Assembly: GCA_024643325.1 (NCBI GenBank)
Contig: JAHEND010000001.1
Location: 62,001-126,000, forward strand
Direction of reading: 5' to 3'
From: Sediminicola sp.
GTDB lineage: Bacteria > Bacteroidota > Bacteroidia > Flavobacteriales > Flavobacteriaceae
DNA: 64,000 nucleotides
The position numbers and the translations under genes are program-made. Positions 1-8,209 of this stretch are shown here, piece after piece; the stretch's first letter is position 1; each line of letters begins with the position of its first letter. The notes beneath the pieces are model-generated. The model was not told the DNA's origin and made no database searches. It saw only the letters and a program-made list of their open reading frames with translations.

Positions 1-44
1 CTATTATGTATTAGTGGTTAATTTTACACTTTAAACGAAATAAG

Positions 45-1556
45 ATGAATAAGAAGACGCTTTTAATGATTCTAGATGGTTGGGGAAAATCTCCAGACCC
101 TAGTATCTCTGCCATAGATCAGGCCAATACGCCCTATATAGACCAATTGTATAAAGACTATCCAAATGCAAACCTCAGAACAGATGGAATGCATGTAGGA
201 TTACCTGAAGGTCAAATGGGAAATTCGGAAGTAGGACATATGAACTTAGGTGCTGGAAGAATTGTTTATCAGGATTTAGCTAAAATTAACTTAGCCATTA
301 AAGAAAACACACTCAAAGACCAAAAAGCGATCAAAGAAGCCTTTGCATATGCCACAGAAAACAATAAGCCCATTCATTTTTTGGGTTTACTATCTGATGG
401 AGGCGTTCACAGTCATACCAGTCATTTACGCGGTCTTATTTTAGCGGCAAAAGAGGCGGGTGTTCAGGAGAGTTATGTACATGCCTTTACAGATGGTAGA
501 GATGTAGATCCTAAAAGTGGTAGCGCTTACACCAAAGCGCTTATAGATTTTTGCAAAGATACTCCAACCAAACTTGCGAGTTTAATAGGTAGGTATTACG
601 CTATGGACAGAGATAATAGATGGGAACGTGTTAAAAAAGCATATGATTTACTGGTTCACAGGACTGGCTCAAAAACAACTGATATGGTGGCTGCCATAGA
701 ATCGAGTTATGCAGCAGAAGTTACTGATGAATTCTTAGCGCCAATTATCAATGAAAATGAAGGACCAAACAGCGCCATAAAAGAGGGTGACGTTGTCTTG
801 TTCTTTAATTTTAGGACAGATAGGGGTAGAGAACTTACCCAGGCCTTAAACCAACAAGACTTTCATGAGCAAAACATGAATGCACTAGATTTATACTATG
901 TTACTATGACCAATTACGACGCTTCTTTTAAAGGTGTTCATGTCATTTTTGACAAAGATAATATTGTAGAAACTTTGGGCGAGGTAGTCGCTAATGCAGC
1001 TAAGAAGCAAATTAGGATTGCAGAGACTGAAAAATATCCTCACGTCACTTTCTTCTTCAACGGCGGGAGAGAGACCCCTTTCGAAGGAGAAACGAGGTTA
1101 CTATGCCCATCTCCTAAAGTAGCTACTTATGACTTACAACCAGAGATGAGTGCCTACGATATTAGAGATACCATTGTTCCTGAATTAGAAAAGGCTAGTA
1201 CAGATTTTATTTGTTTAAATTTTGCCAATCCAGATATGGTTGGGCACACTGGAGATATGCAAGCGGCCATAAAAGCATGTGAAGTAGTAGACAGCTGTGC
1301 GCAAACTGTGATTGAAGCAGCCAAAAAACAAGACTATTCTGTTCTGGTTATTGCAGATCATGGAAACTGTGATACTATGAGAAATCCAGATGGATCGCCA
1401 AACACTGCACACACTACCAATCCAGTGCCATTCATATTGGTAGATCAAGACATTAAAAAAGTATCTAATGGTGTGTTAGGAGACATTGCACCCACCATAT
1501 TGGCGTTAATGGGTATTCCACAACCGGCAGTTATGACAGGAAAAAGTCTTTTATAA
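45..1556 (+). CDS. gpmI: 2,3-bisphosphoglycerate-independent phosphoglycerate mutase
   Basis: This cytosolic glycolytic enzyme interconverts 3-phosphoglycerate and 2-phosphoglycerate. The 503-residue length is normal for the cofactor-independent, alkaline-phosphatase-superfamily type. The N-terminal metal-binding motif ILDGWG is at residues 9-14, and the nucleophilic serine is Ser61 within GNSEVGH. The C-terminal metal-binding motif VIADHGNCD is present near residue 438, and a DGRDVDP segment lies near residue 150. The ATG at 45 is the first start that gives the conserved N-terminus. The gene map follows 21 bases later on the same strand, so the two are probably co-transcribed. The identification rests on family motifs and is secure. 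Confidence 0.97.
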   Translation: MNKKTLLMILDGWGKSPDPSISAIDQANTPYIDQLYKDYPNANLRTDGMHVGLPEGQMGNSEVGHMNLGAGRIVYQDLAKINLAIKENTLKDQKAIKEAFAYATENNKPIHFLGLLSDGGVHSHTSHLRGLILAAKEAGVQESYVHAFTDGRDVDPKSGSAYTKALIDFCKDTPTKLASLIGRYYAMDRDNRWERVKKAYDLLVHRTGSKTTDMVAAIESSYAAEVTDEFLAPIINENEGPNSAIKEGDVVLFFNFRTDRGRELTQALNQQDFHEQNMNALDLYYVTMTNYDASFKGVHVIFDKDNIVETLGEVVANAAKKQIRIAETEKYPHVTFFFNGGRETPFEGETRLLCPSPKVATYDLQPEMSAYDIRDTIVPELEKASTDFICLNFANPDMVGHTGDMQAAIKACEVVDSCAQTVIEAAKKQDYSVLVIADHGNCDTMRNPDGSPNTAHTTNPVPFILVDQDIKKVSNGVLGDIAPTILALMGIPQPAVMTGKSLL

Positions 1557-1577
1557 CCATCGTTTAAAACAGGAAGA

Positions 1578-2387
1578 ATGATCAAAATAAAAACAGCAGA
1601 AGAAATTGAACTCATGAGAGAGAGTGCCCTCATTGTTTCTAAAACATTGGGTATGTTAGCCAAAGAGGTTAAACCTGGAGTGAGTACTTTGACCTTAGAT
1701 GCTTTGGCTGAAACTTTCATCAGAGACCACGGGGCAATTCCTGGCTTTTTAGGATTATACGACTTTCCAAACACGCTTTGTATGAGCCCTAATGCACAAG
1801 TAGTGCATGGTATTCCAAACAATAAACCTTTAGAAGAAGGAGATATTATTTCCATTGACTGTGGTGCTTTAAAAAATGGTTTTTACGGAGACCACGCCTA
1901 TACTTTTGAAGTAGGCAGTGTTTCTCCTGAAATTAAAAAATTATTGGAGGTGACTAAAGCTTCTTTATACAAAGGGATTGAAGCATTTAAGGCGGGTAAC
2001 CGCGTTGGAGACGTAGGTTTTGCCATACAAGAATTCACAGAGAAACACGGCTACGGTGTAGTCCGTGAATTGGTAGGACACGGACTTGGAACCAGTATGC
2101 ATGAGGATCCAGAAATGCCCAACTACGGAAGAAGGGGCAGGGGAAAAAAATTCATAGAAGGTATGGTTGTCGCTATTGAACCCATGACTAATATGGGTAC
2201 TCATAGAATTAACCAACTCAAAGATGGCTGGACCATCTTAACGGCAGATGGAAAACCCTCCGCACATTTCGAACACAATGTAGCCCTTGTCAATGGGAAA
2301 CCTGAGTTGCTTTCTACCTTTGATTATGTTTATGAAGCTTTGGGTATTACATCTGACGAAGAAGCACCTTTTAGAGCTGCAAATTAG
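1578..2387 (+). CDS. map: type I methionine aminopeptidase
   Basis: The enzyme removes the initiator methionine from nascent proteins in the cytosol. All five metal ligands of the family are visible: Asp94, Asp105, His168, Glu201 and Glu232, with the spacing of the E. coli enzyme shifted by three residues. The substrate-contacting His77 lies in VVHGIP. The 269-residue length matches type I enzymes without an N-terminal zinc-finger extension. The gene sits 21 bases downstream of gpmI, which suggests a shared transcript. A gap of 131 bases follows, with no clear terminator. Confidence 0.97.
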   Translation: MIKIKTAEEIELMRESALIVSKTLGMLAKEVKPGVSTLTLDALAETFIRDHGAIPGFLGLYDFPNTLCMSPNAQVVHGIPNNKPLEEGDIISIDCGALKNGFYGDHAYTFEVGSVSPEIKKLLEVTKASLYKGIEAFKAGNRVGDVGFAIQEFTEKHGYGVVRELVGHGLGTSMHEDPEMPNYGRRGRGKKFIEGMVVAIEPMTNMGTHRINQLKDGWTILTADGKPSAHFEHNVALVNGKPELLSTFDYVYEALGITSDEEAPFRAAN

Positions 2388-2518
2388 AGCCGCTACATAA
2401 TTCATTAAAAAAACAACCGATCAAGTTTGCATAGATAATTGTGGCGGCCGTACTCAAAGTAGAAAGCTAGAATTAATTCGAAAACTTTAATTAGAAATAA
2501 GCTTAATAAAGCACCAAG

Positions 2519-3295
2519 ATGAGTGGGACACTTTTTACCTGGATTCTCAATAAATTCCCAAGGCCTTTTTTAATAAAAGCCAGTTATTGGGCAAGACCCT
2601 TTTTGGCGTTCTATCTTCGTGGAAAAAACATCACTGACCCTATCGATGGAAAATCTTATAAACGCTTTCTACCTTATGGCTATAGTGTCTCCAGACCAGG
2701 GGTTTTAGCCCCAGGGACTTTGTCCCTGGAAAGACACAGGTTACTGTGGCTCTTTTTAAAAGCAGAAACCAATTTATTCACCATTGCTCAGTCCGTTTTA
2801 CATATGGCACCTGAGCAAGCGTTCTTCATGCGTTTTAAAAAGCTAAAACACCTCAAGTACACTACTGCAGACCTCTACTCTCCCCTTGCTATGGTGAAAG
2901 CAGACATTTGTAACTTACCTTTCAAGGATGGTGAATTTAATGTGGTACTGTGTAACCATGTTTTAGAACATATAGAAGACCACCAAAAAGCACTTTCAGA
3001 ACTCTATAGGGTTATGAAGCCTGGTGGTTGGGGAATCTTTCAAGTTCCACAGGATCTTAAAAGAGACACCACCTTTGAAGACAATAGCATTAAAGACCCC
3101 AAAGAAAGGGCAGCTATTTTTGGTCAATATGACCATGTAAGGGTCTATGGGAAAGACTATGGAGACTTTTTAACTGCAGCTGGGTTTGAGTTCGAGTCAA
3201 TAGACTATACTAAGGTATTGGGTCCAGAGAAAGTAGCCCAATACGGTCTGGCAGCAGGAGAGCTTATTCCGCTTGTTCGTAAACCACTTGTTTAA
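2519..3295 (+). CDS. class I SAM-dependent methyltransferase
   Basis: This is a 258-residue protein with the C-terminal half of a class I methyltransferase fold. It shows VLHMAPE at residues 93-99 in the place of the SAM-binding loop, CNHVLEH at 145-151 and RVMKPGGWG at 164-172, the signature of the Methyltransf_11 group. The first 90 residues are basic and hydrophobic and may add a membrane or substrate contact. The substrate cannot be inferred. It stands alone after a 131-base gap and converges on apbE; the two coding regions overlap by 32 bases at their 3' ends. A small-molecule or lipid methyltransferase is as likely as any other role. Confidence 0.85.
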   Translation: MSGTLFTWILNKFPRPFLIKASYWARPFLAFYLRGKNITDPIDGKSYKRFLPYGYSVSRPGVLAPGTLSLERHRLLWLFLKAETNLFTIAQSVLHMAPEQAFFMRFKKLKHLKYTTADLYSPLAMVKADICNLPFKDGEFNVVLCNHVLEHIEDHQKALSELYRVMKPGGWGIFQVPQDLKRDTTFEDNSIKDPKERAAIFGQYDHVRVYGKDYGDFLTAAGFEFESIDYTKVLGPEKVAQYGLAAGELIPLVRKPLV

Positions 3296-4283
3296 ATCCA
3301 TCACTCATATATTGATCGAGAGCTCCCTCTGTATTTACATAGACTAAATAGACTTCAATATTCTCAAGAGTTGCCGCAAGGGCAATAGCCTTTTCATAAC
3401 CCATAGCCATAAATGCTGTGGCATAGCCATCTGCTAAAGCACAATTAGGTGCCAATACACTAGCGGCAAGTGTAGCACTATTCTCTGAATAGCCTGTCAA
3501 TGGGTTAATAGTATGTACGAATTTTTCTCCCGTTTCAGGATCTACCCTAAATTTTCTATAATTACCGGAAGAGGCCAGCGCCCTATCTTTTAACTGAACC
3601 AATACAATAGGATTATTTCTATCTTCATTTTTAGGATGGTCTATACCCACAAGCCATTGCTTTTCTTTGAGCGTATTACGGCCTTTAGCTACTAGCTCGC
3701 CCCCCAGTTCAATGAGATAATCAGTCACACCCAAACGGTCTAAGATTAAGGCTATTCTATCTAAGGTATAGCCTTTGGCAATAGCATTGAAGTCAAAATA
3801 GATCGCTGGATCACTTTTATTGATTTTTCCTGAGGGCAACAAGGATACCTTAGAAAACCCCACATACGTCATGAGGCTGTCTACACGGTTGGGAGTCATT
3901 TCCAAAGCCTTCTCTGGACCAAAACCCCAAGCGTTCACCAACGGACCTACAGTAGGGTCAAAATACCCACCACTAGATTTATAAACCAACTCAGATAGAT
4001 CAAACACCTGTCTAAACATTGGCTCTACCACCACTGAAGTGTCTCCACGATTTATTTTAGAAATGTCTGAATCTGGCCAATAAGTAGACATCGACTGGTT
4101 CACTACTTTTATCAATGAGTCCATAGCAGCACTAGTGAGTAAGGGGGTTTTACTGATATAACTTATACCGTAAGTAGTCCCTAATGCGTCACCACGTAAT
4201 ATTTGCTTTTCAGGGGTTTTTGGACCGCTGTTACAAGCAGCAAATAATAAAAAAAATCCTACTAACACACTGCTATTTCTCAT
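3264..4283 (-). CDS. apbE: FAD:protein FMN transferase (ApbE), lipoprotein
   Basis: ApbE cleaves FAD and links FMN covalently to a threonine of extracytoplasmic flavoproteins, including NqrB and NqrC. Residues 13-17 form a lipobox, LFAAC, so the mature protein is probably a lipoprotein starting at Cys17. Family motifs are present in order: FDPTVGPL (108-115), AIAKGY (167-172), ELGGE (192-196), SGNYRKF (239-245), HTINPLTG (257-264) and ADGYATAF (284-291). The length of 339 residues is typical. Its start overlaps the end of the preceding 122-residue gene by 11 bases, which implies translational coupling. The position just past nqrF fits a role in maturing the Nqr complex encoded upstream. Confidence 0.96.
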   Translation of the reverse strand: MRNSSVLVGFFLLFAACNSGPKTPEKQILRGDALGTTYGISYISKTPLLTSAAMDSLIKVVNQSMSTYWPDSDISKINRGDTSVVVEPMFRQVFDLSELVYKSSGGYFDPTVGPLVNAWGFGPEKALEMTPNRVDSLMTYVGFSKVSLLPSGKINKSDPAIYFDFNAIAKGYTLDRIALILDRLGVTDYLIELGGELVAKGRNTLKEKQWLVGIDHPKNEDRNNPIVLVQLKDRALASSGNYRKFRVDPETGEKFVHTINPLTGYSENSATLAASVLAPNCALADGYATAFMAMGYEKAIALAATLENIEVYLVYVNTEGALDQYMSDGFKQVVYEQAE

Positions 4284-4641
4284 CAGATACTGGAATTAGG
4301 CCCGCATAGGTAACCGTATAAGGGGCGTTTAAATACAAAGGTAAGCTAGGATCTTCTATATTGTGTAATCCTACCCCTGCATAATAAGTGTTAGCTTCAA
4401 ATTTGTCTGCATGCCGTTTCATTTTAGTAGCGATCTCTGCATCCATTTCATGAGGATTGTCTGGATACACCACCGCACGAACCAAAATAAAATGAAGTGT
4501 TTTGTCTTTCAAACACACAAATTGAGGATGTTTCTTCAATTCACTATTAACAGCCATGAATTCATAGCCATCTTCTTCAAGTGACTTACCCACGATATTC
4601 ATGGCTAAGTTGTGGAGTTCTTGTGGAGTTAATGGAGTCAT
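4273..4641 (-). CDS. small conserved protein between nqrF and apbE, function unknown
   Basis: This 122-residue protein has no signal peptide and no membrane segment, and I recognise no catalytic motif. From memory, similar proteins next to nqrF in Flavobacteriaceae are sometimes labelled NqrF. It shares nothing with NqrF: it has neither the ferredoxin cysteines nor an FAD or NAD domain. It begins 56 bases after the nqrF stop, beyond an intrinsic terminator, and its last codons overlap the apbE start. That coupling suggests a role linked to flavin transfer or Nqr assembly, but this is inferred from position only. Confidence 0.8.
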   Translation of the reverse strand: MTPLTPQELHNLAMNIVGKSLEEDGYEFMAVNSELKKHPQFVCLKDKTLHFILVRAVVYPDNPHEMDAEIATKMKRHADKFEANTYYAGVGLHNIEDPSLPLYLNAPYTVTYAGLIPVSDEK

Positions 4642-4660
4642 ATAGGAGTGTTTAGGATAT

Positions 4661-4690
4661 AAAAAAAGCCGATACGAGTATCGGCTTTTT
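4661..4690 (-). terminator. intrinsic terminator of the nqr operon
   Basis: A seven-pair stem, GCCGATA at 4668-4674 and TATCGGC at 4679-4685 with a CGAG loop, is flanked by an A run on one side and a T run on the other. It can act in both directions. On the minus strand it lies just after the nqrF stop and carries a run of seven U, so it should end most nqr transcripts before the 122-residue gene and apbE. Those genes then depend on read-through or on their own weak promoter. Confidence 0.85.
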
Positions 4691-4697
4691 AAGAGGT

Positions 4698-6005
4698 TTA
4701 CCCTCCAAAATCATCAAAGCGAATATGCTCGTCTGGGATACCAAAGTCTTCTCCCATTTTCTGAACCGCTTGGTTCATGAGTGGGGGTCCACAGAAGTAC
4801 AATTCAATATCTTCTGGAGATTCGTGTTTACTTAAGTATTGATCAATCACGCAATTGTGAATAAAACCAACAAAACCGTCTCCTTGAGCATCTACATCTT
4901 CTTTTACTTTCCAATTGTCTTCTGGCATAGGCTCTGAAAGTGCCATATAAAATTTAAAGTTTGGGAATTCTGCCTCTAATTTCTTAAAGTGATCTATGTA
5001 GAATAATTCTCTCTTAGAACGCCCACCATACCAGTAAGTCACTTTTCTATTAGTCTTTAATGTTTTGAATAAGTGGTATAAGTGGGAACGCATAGGCGCC
5101 ATTCCAGCTCCACCACCTACATAAAGCATCTCAGAATCTGATTCATTAATAAAGAATTCACCATAAGGACCTGAAATTACCACGTCATCTCCTGGCTTTA
5201 AACTAAAAATATAAGATGATGCTACTCCAGGATTTACGTCCATCCATCCGTTTTTAGCCCTATCCCATGGCGGGGTAGCTATACGAACATTCAACATAAT
5301 CTCTCTTCCCTCTGCAGGGAATGAAGCCATTGAGTAAGCTCTTTCTACTAACTCGGGGTTTTTCATGACTAGTGGCCATAAGTTAAACTTATCCCACTCG
5401 GCTTGGAATTTATCTGGAGTCTCGTGTTCTTCTGGGTGTGCCGTGATGTCTATATCTGCATATTTTATCTCACAAGCAGGAATTTCAATCTGAATATAGC
5501 CTCCAGCTTTGTAGTTCATGTCTTCTGGGATCTCTACCACAAATTCTTTGATAAAAGAGGCCACATTGTAGTTTCTAACTACTTTACCTGGCCATTTTTT
5601 AATCCCAAAAACTTCTTCTGGAATAGTAATATCCATATCTTGTTTTACCTTCACTTGGCAAGCCAAACGAGCTCCTGCATTGAGTTCTCTTTTGGAGAAA
5701 TGAGGTGTCTCAGTAGGAAGGGCTTCTCCTCCTCCAGAATTCACATGACATTCACATTGAATACAAGTACCTCCACCTCCACAAGCAGATGGTAAGAATA
5801 CTTTCTGGTTACCTAATGTAGATAATAAAGTACCCCCTGAGGCCACTTCAATCTTCTTTTCCCCATTAATAGTGATCGTCACTGGACCGGAGGGAGATAA
5901 TTTTTCTTTGGTAAACAACAATACACTAACCAAAAGCAATAAGAGTACTAAAAAAGCAATTACAGTAATGGTAATGGTTCCTATGGTAGAAGTCGCTAAT
6001 ATCAT
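4698..6005 (-). CDS. nqrF: Na+-translocating NADH:quinone reductase subunit F
   Basis: NqrF is the NADH-oxidising entry point of the sodium-pumping Nqr complex. Residues 10-31 form the single N-terminal membrane helix. The ferredoxin domain carries Cys75, Cys81, Cys84 and Cys116, the ligands of the [2Fe-2S] cluster. The FAD-binding motif RAYSMAS and the NAD-binding glycine motif GGGAGMAP follow in the ferredoxin reductase domain. The protein is 435 residues long, somewhat longer than the roughly 408 of Vibrio. It is the last gene of nqrABCDEF, two bases after nqrE, and is followed by an intrinsic terminator. Confidence 0.97.
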   Translation of the reverse strand: MILATSTIGTITITVIAFLVLLLLLVSVLLFTKEKLSPSGPVTITINGEKKIEVASGGTLLSTLGNQKVFLPSACGGGGTCIQCECHVNSGGGEALPTETPHFSKRELNAGARLACQVKVKQDMDITIPEEVFGIKKWPGKVVRNYNVASFIKEFVVEIPEDMNYKAGGYIQIEIPACEIKYADIDITAHPEEHETPDKFQAEWDKFNLWPLVMKNPELVERAYSMASFPAEGREIMLNVRIATPPWDRAKNGWMDVNPGVASSYIFSLKPGDDVVISGPYGEFFINESDSEMLYVGGGAGMAPMRSHLYHLFKTLKTNRKVTYWYGGRSKRELFYIDHFKKLEAEFPNFKFYMALSEPMPEDNWKVKEDVDAQGDGFVGFIHNCVIDQYLSKHESPEDIELYFCGPPLMNQAVQKMGEDFGIPDEHIRFDDFGG

Positions 6006-6007
6006 GC

Positions 6008-6784
6008 TTATTCGTTTATTTGGTTATCAGAAGCAGGGCTGTCTTCCTGAACTGTTTCATTTTCTTTTTGGGTAGTGTCTTGCTGAGCGGCATCGATCGT
6101 AAGGCCAGACATATCTTGAGTAGGCGCTACAGCAACCACTTCTTCTTGTGGGGCAGCTTCATCTCCTCCAGTGAGCATTCCTCCAAAACTCATAAAACCA
6201 ATGGCCATAAGACCCGTGATAATAAATGTGATTCCAAGACCTCTCAATGGAGCAGGTACGTTTGAATACCTGATTTTCTCTCTAATGGCAGCAATGGCTA
6301 AGATGGCTAAAAACCATCCAATTCCAGATGACAAACCGTAGTTAAAGGCCAATCCAAGAGTTTGAATGTCTCTGGACTGCATAAATAAAGAGCCTCCTAA
6401 AATGGCACAGTTTACCGCAATTAGGGGCAAGAAAATCCCCAAAGAGTTGTAAAGAGATGGACTGAATTTTTCTACTACTATCTCTACCAATTGAACCATA
6501 GTAGCTATGGTTGCGATAAATAATATAAAAGATAAAAAGCTCAAATTATAATCCGCGTATTCAGGACCTAACCAGGCCAATGCACCGTCTCTTAATAGGT
6601 ACTGATCCAATATCCAGTTCAAAGGAACCGTTACTGCTAATACAAATATTACGGCTGCACCAAGTCCTACTGCTGTAGTCACTTTTTTGGAAACCGCTAG
6701 GTAAGAACACATTCCGAGGAATGTGGCAAATACCATATTGTCTATAAAGATGGACTTAAAAAATAATTCTATGTGTTCTAACAT
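6008..6784 (-). CDS. nqrE: Na+-translocating NADH:quinone reductase subunit E
   Basis: This integral membrane subunit has six predicted helices and, with NqrD, holds an intramembrane [2Fe-2S] centre. The expected cysteines are at Cys26 and Cys126. The conserved core ends near residue 205. A further 53 residues follow, rich in Glu, Asp, Gln, Ala and Thr, with no cysteine. The Vibrio subunit is about 198 residues and lacks such a tail. The gene lies between nqrD (19-base gap) and nqrF (2-base gap). The assignment of the core is certain; the function of the tail is unknown. Confidence 0.96.
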   Translation of the reverse strand: MLEHIELFFKSIFIDNMVFATFLGMCSYLAVSKKVTTAVGLGAAVIFVLAVTVPLNWILDQYLLRDGALAWLGPEYADYNLSFLSFILFIATIATMVQLVEIVVEKFSPSLYNSLGIFLPLIAVNCAILGGSLFMQSRDIQTLGLAFNYGLSSGIGWFLAILAIAAIREKIRYSNVPAPLRGLGITFIITGLMAIGFMSFGGMLTGGDEAAPQEEVVAVAPTQDMSGLTIDAAQQDTTQKENETVQEDSPASDNQINE

Positions 6785-6803
6785 GATTTAGTCTGTGTAT
6801 TTG

Positions 6804-7451
6804 TTAGTTTTCTTCGATTAATGCAGGGTTTCTTGAACGTTGTACCCAAATAATAAGTCCTACAACGATGAGGGCCATTGGAGATAATAACATAAAACCG
6901 TTGTTCTCATATCCAAATGCGTATAATCCTGTTTTTTCAATAGGATCTCCCAATACTTTTATTCCCAATAGAGTTCCTGAACCCAAAAGCTCTCTGAAAA
7001 ATCCAATGACTATAAGGATAAATCCGTAACCCGCAGCGTTTCCTATACCGTCTAAAAAGGATCTTTTGGGACCGTTTGCCAAAGCGAATGCTTCAAAACG
7101 TCCCATAATAATACAGTTTGTAATAATAAGTCCAACGAATACAGAAAGCGTTTTACTCAACTCATAAGCAAAAGCCTTTAGTACTTGATCTACCACAATT
7201 ACAAGGGTAGCTACTACGACCAATTGAACAATAATTCTGATTTTAGATGGAATAATGTTTCTCATTAATGATATCACTACGTTCCCCATTCCCATCACAA
7301 ACAGCACCGATACGGCCATTACGATGGACGCTTCTAATTCTGCGGTGATAGCTAAAGCAGAGCAAATTCCAAGAACCTGAATAGTGATTGGGTTATTGTC
7401 TGCTAGTGGATCTAAAATTAAAGCGGCGTCTTTTTTTGAAAGAATTCCCAT
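6804..7451 (-). CDS. nqrD: Na+-translocating NADH:quinone reductase subunit D
   Basis: NqrD is a membrane subunit of the Nqr complex and the partner of NqrE. The 215-residue protein has six hydrophobic helices. Cys30, in GICSALAIT, and Cys113, in TNCIIMGRFEAFA, are at the positions of the two iron-sulfur ligands of the family. The conserved LLGSGTLLGIKVLG segment is in the second half. It is six bases downstream of nqrC in the operon. Length and motifs are normal. Confidence 0.97.
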   Translation of the reverse strand: MGILSKKDAALILDPLADNNPITIQVLGICSALAITAELEASIVMAVSVLFVMGMGNVVISLMRNIIPSKIRIIVQLVVVATLVIVVDQVLKAFAYELSKTLSVFVGLIITNCIIMGRFEAFALANGPKRSFLDGIGNAAGYGFILIVIGFFRELLGSGTLLGIKVLGDPIEKTGLYAFGYENNGFMLLSPMALIVVGLIIWVQRSRNPALIEEN

Positions 7452-7457
7452 GTTGTA

Positions 7458-8207
7458 TTAATTAGATGCTATGGTTTGTAAAAAAGGTTTGTAAAGCGAA
7501 ATACTTTGTTTGATCATGGCAGAAACACCATCACCCGTAATAGTTGCTCCAGCAAGAGCGTCTACCTCGTTGTCGTCTTTAGTTTCATTTGTGGGATCGT
7601 TATTACCTTTGGCAACTTTAATGCCAACATAGTTTCCATTATTTATGATAGACTCTCCAATAAAGTCATCCATAAAGTAACGCTGCTTAATATTAGCACC
7701 CAATCCAGGAGTTTCTCCTTTATGGTCAAAGTAAACCCCTTGAACAATCATATTCTTGTCTAACGCTACAAAGCCCCAGATAGCGTCCCAAAGCCCTTTA
7801 CCCCTCATAGGAATAATATAAAACTCTTTATTGTCTTTTTCGCCAATAAAAACAGGTAACTTTCTTGTTTTACCTGCCTTTGCATTGGTTTCTTCTTTTT
7901 TAAGATCTATTAAGTAAGCATTGGGATCTTTGGTGATTTTATCTCCCTCAAGAATGATTTGCTCTTTAATGTAAGTATTAAAAGCCTCTGCCACTTTATC
8001 TGTACCAATAAAAGAGACAGATCCAGCACCTTCATTCTCATTGACACCCATCGCATAAAGAATGTTTTGCTGTTTTTCTAAACGCTCATTCTCACTAATT
8101 TTGGCGCTTAACGCCGATGCCATAAAGGCTAATAATGCCCCTACAATTACTACCATCACAGCAGCAAAAGCAATCGTGTATGTATTTTTCTCTGTGTTTA
8201 TAGCCAT
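7458..8207 (-). CDS. nqrC: Na+-translocating NADH:quinone reductase subunit C (FMN-binding)
   Basis: NqrC has one N-terminal membrane helix (about residues 11-33) and a periplasmic FMN-binding domain. The ApbE acceptor site reads DALAGATIT, and the expected FMN-carrying residue is Thr222. The segment GKGLWDAIWGFVALD, typical of the FMN-binding domain, lies near residue 136, and GETPGLGA is also present. At 249 residues it is of normal length. It is two bases downstream of nqrB and six bases upstream of nqrD. The intact acceptor motif shows that this operon depends on the nearby apbE. Confidence 0.97.
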   Translation of the reverse strand: MAINTEKNTYTIAFAAVMVVIVGALLAFMASALSAKISENERLEKQQNILYAMGVNENEGAGSVSFIGTDKVAEAFNTYIKEQIILEGDKITKDPNAYLIDLKKEETNAKAGKTRKLPVFIGEKDNKEFYIIPMRGKGLWDAIWGFVALDKNMIVQGVYFDHKGETPGLGANIKQRYFMDDFIGESIINNGNYVGIKVAKGNNDPTNETKDDNEVDALAGATITGDGVSAMIKQSISLYKPFLQTIASN

Positions 8208-8209
8208 GA

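Noticed and set aside
1445-1855. A 136-codon minus-strand frame across the gpmI-map junction
   Set aside because: It is antisense to two conserved genes and has no promoter or family features.
4273-4641. The 122-residue gene as an NqrF homologue
   Set aside because: It has no ferredoxin cysteines, no FAD or NAD motif and no membrane helix, so it is unrelated to NqrF.
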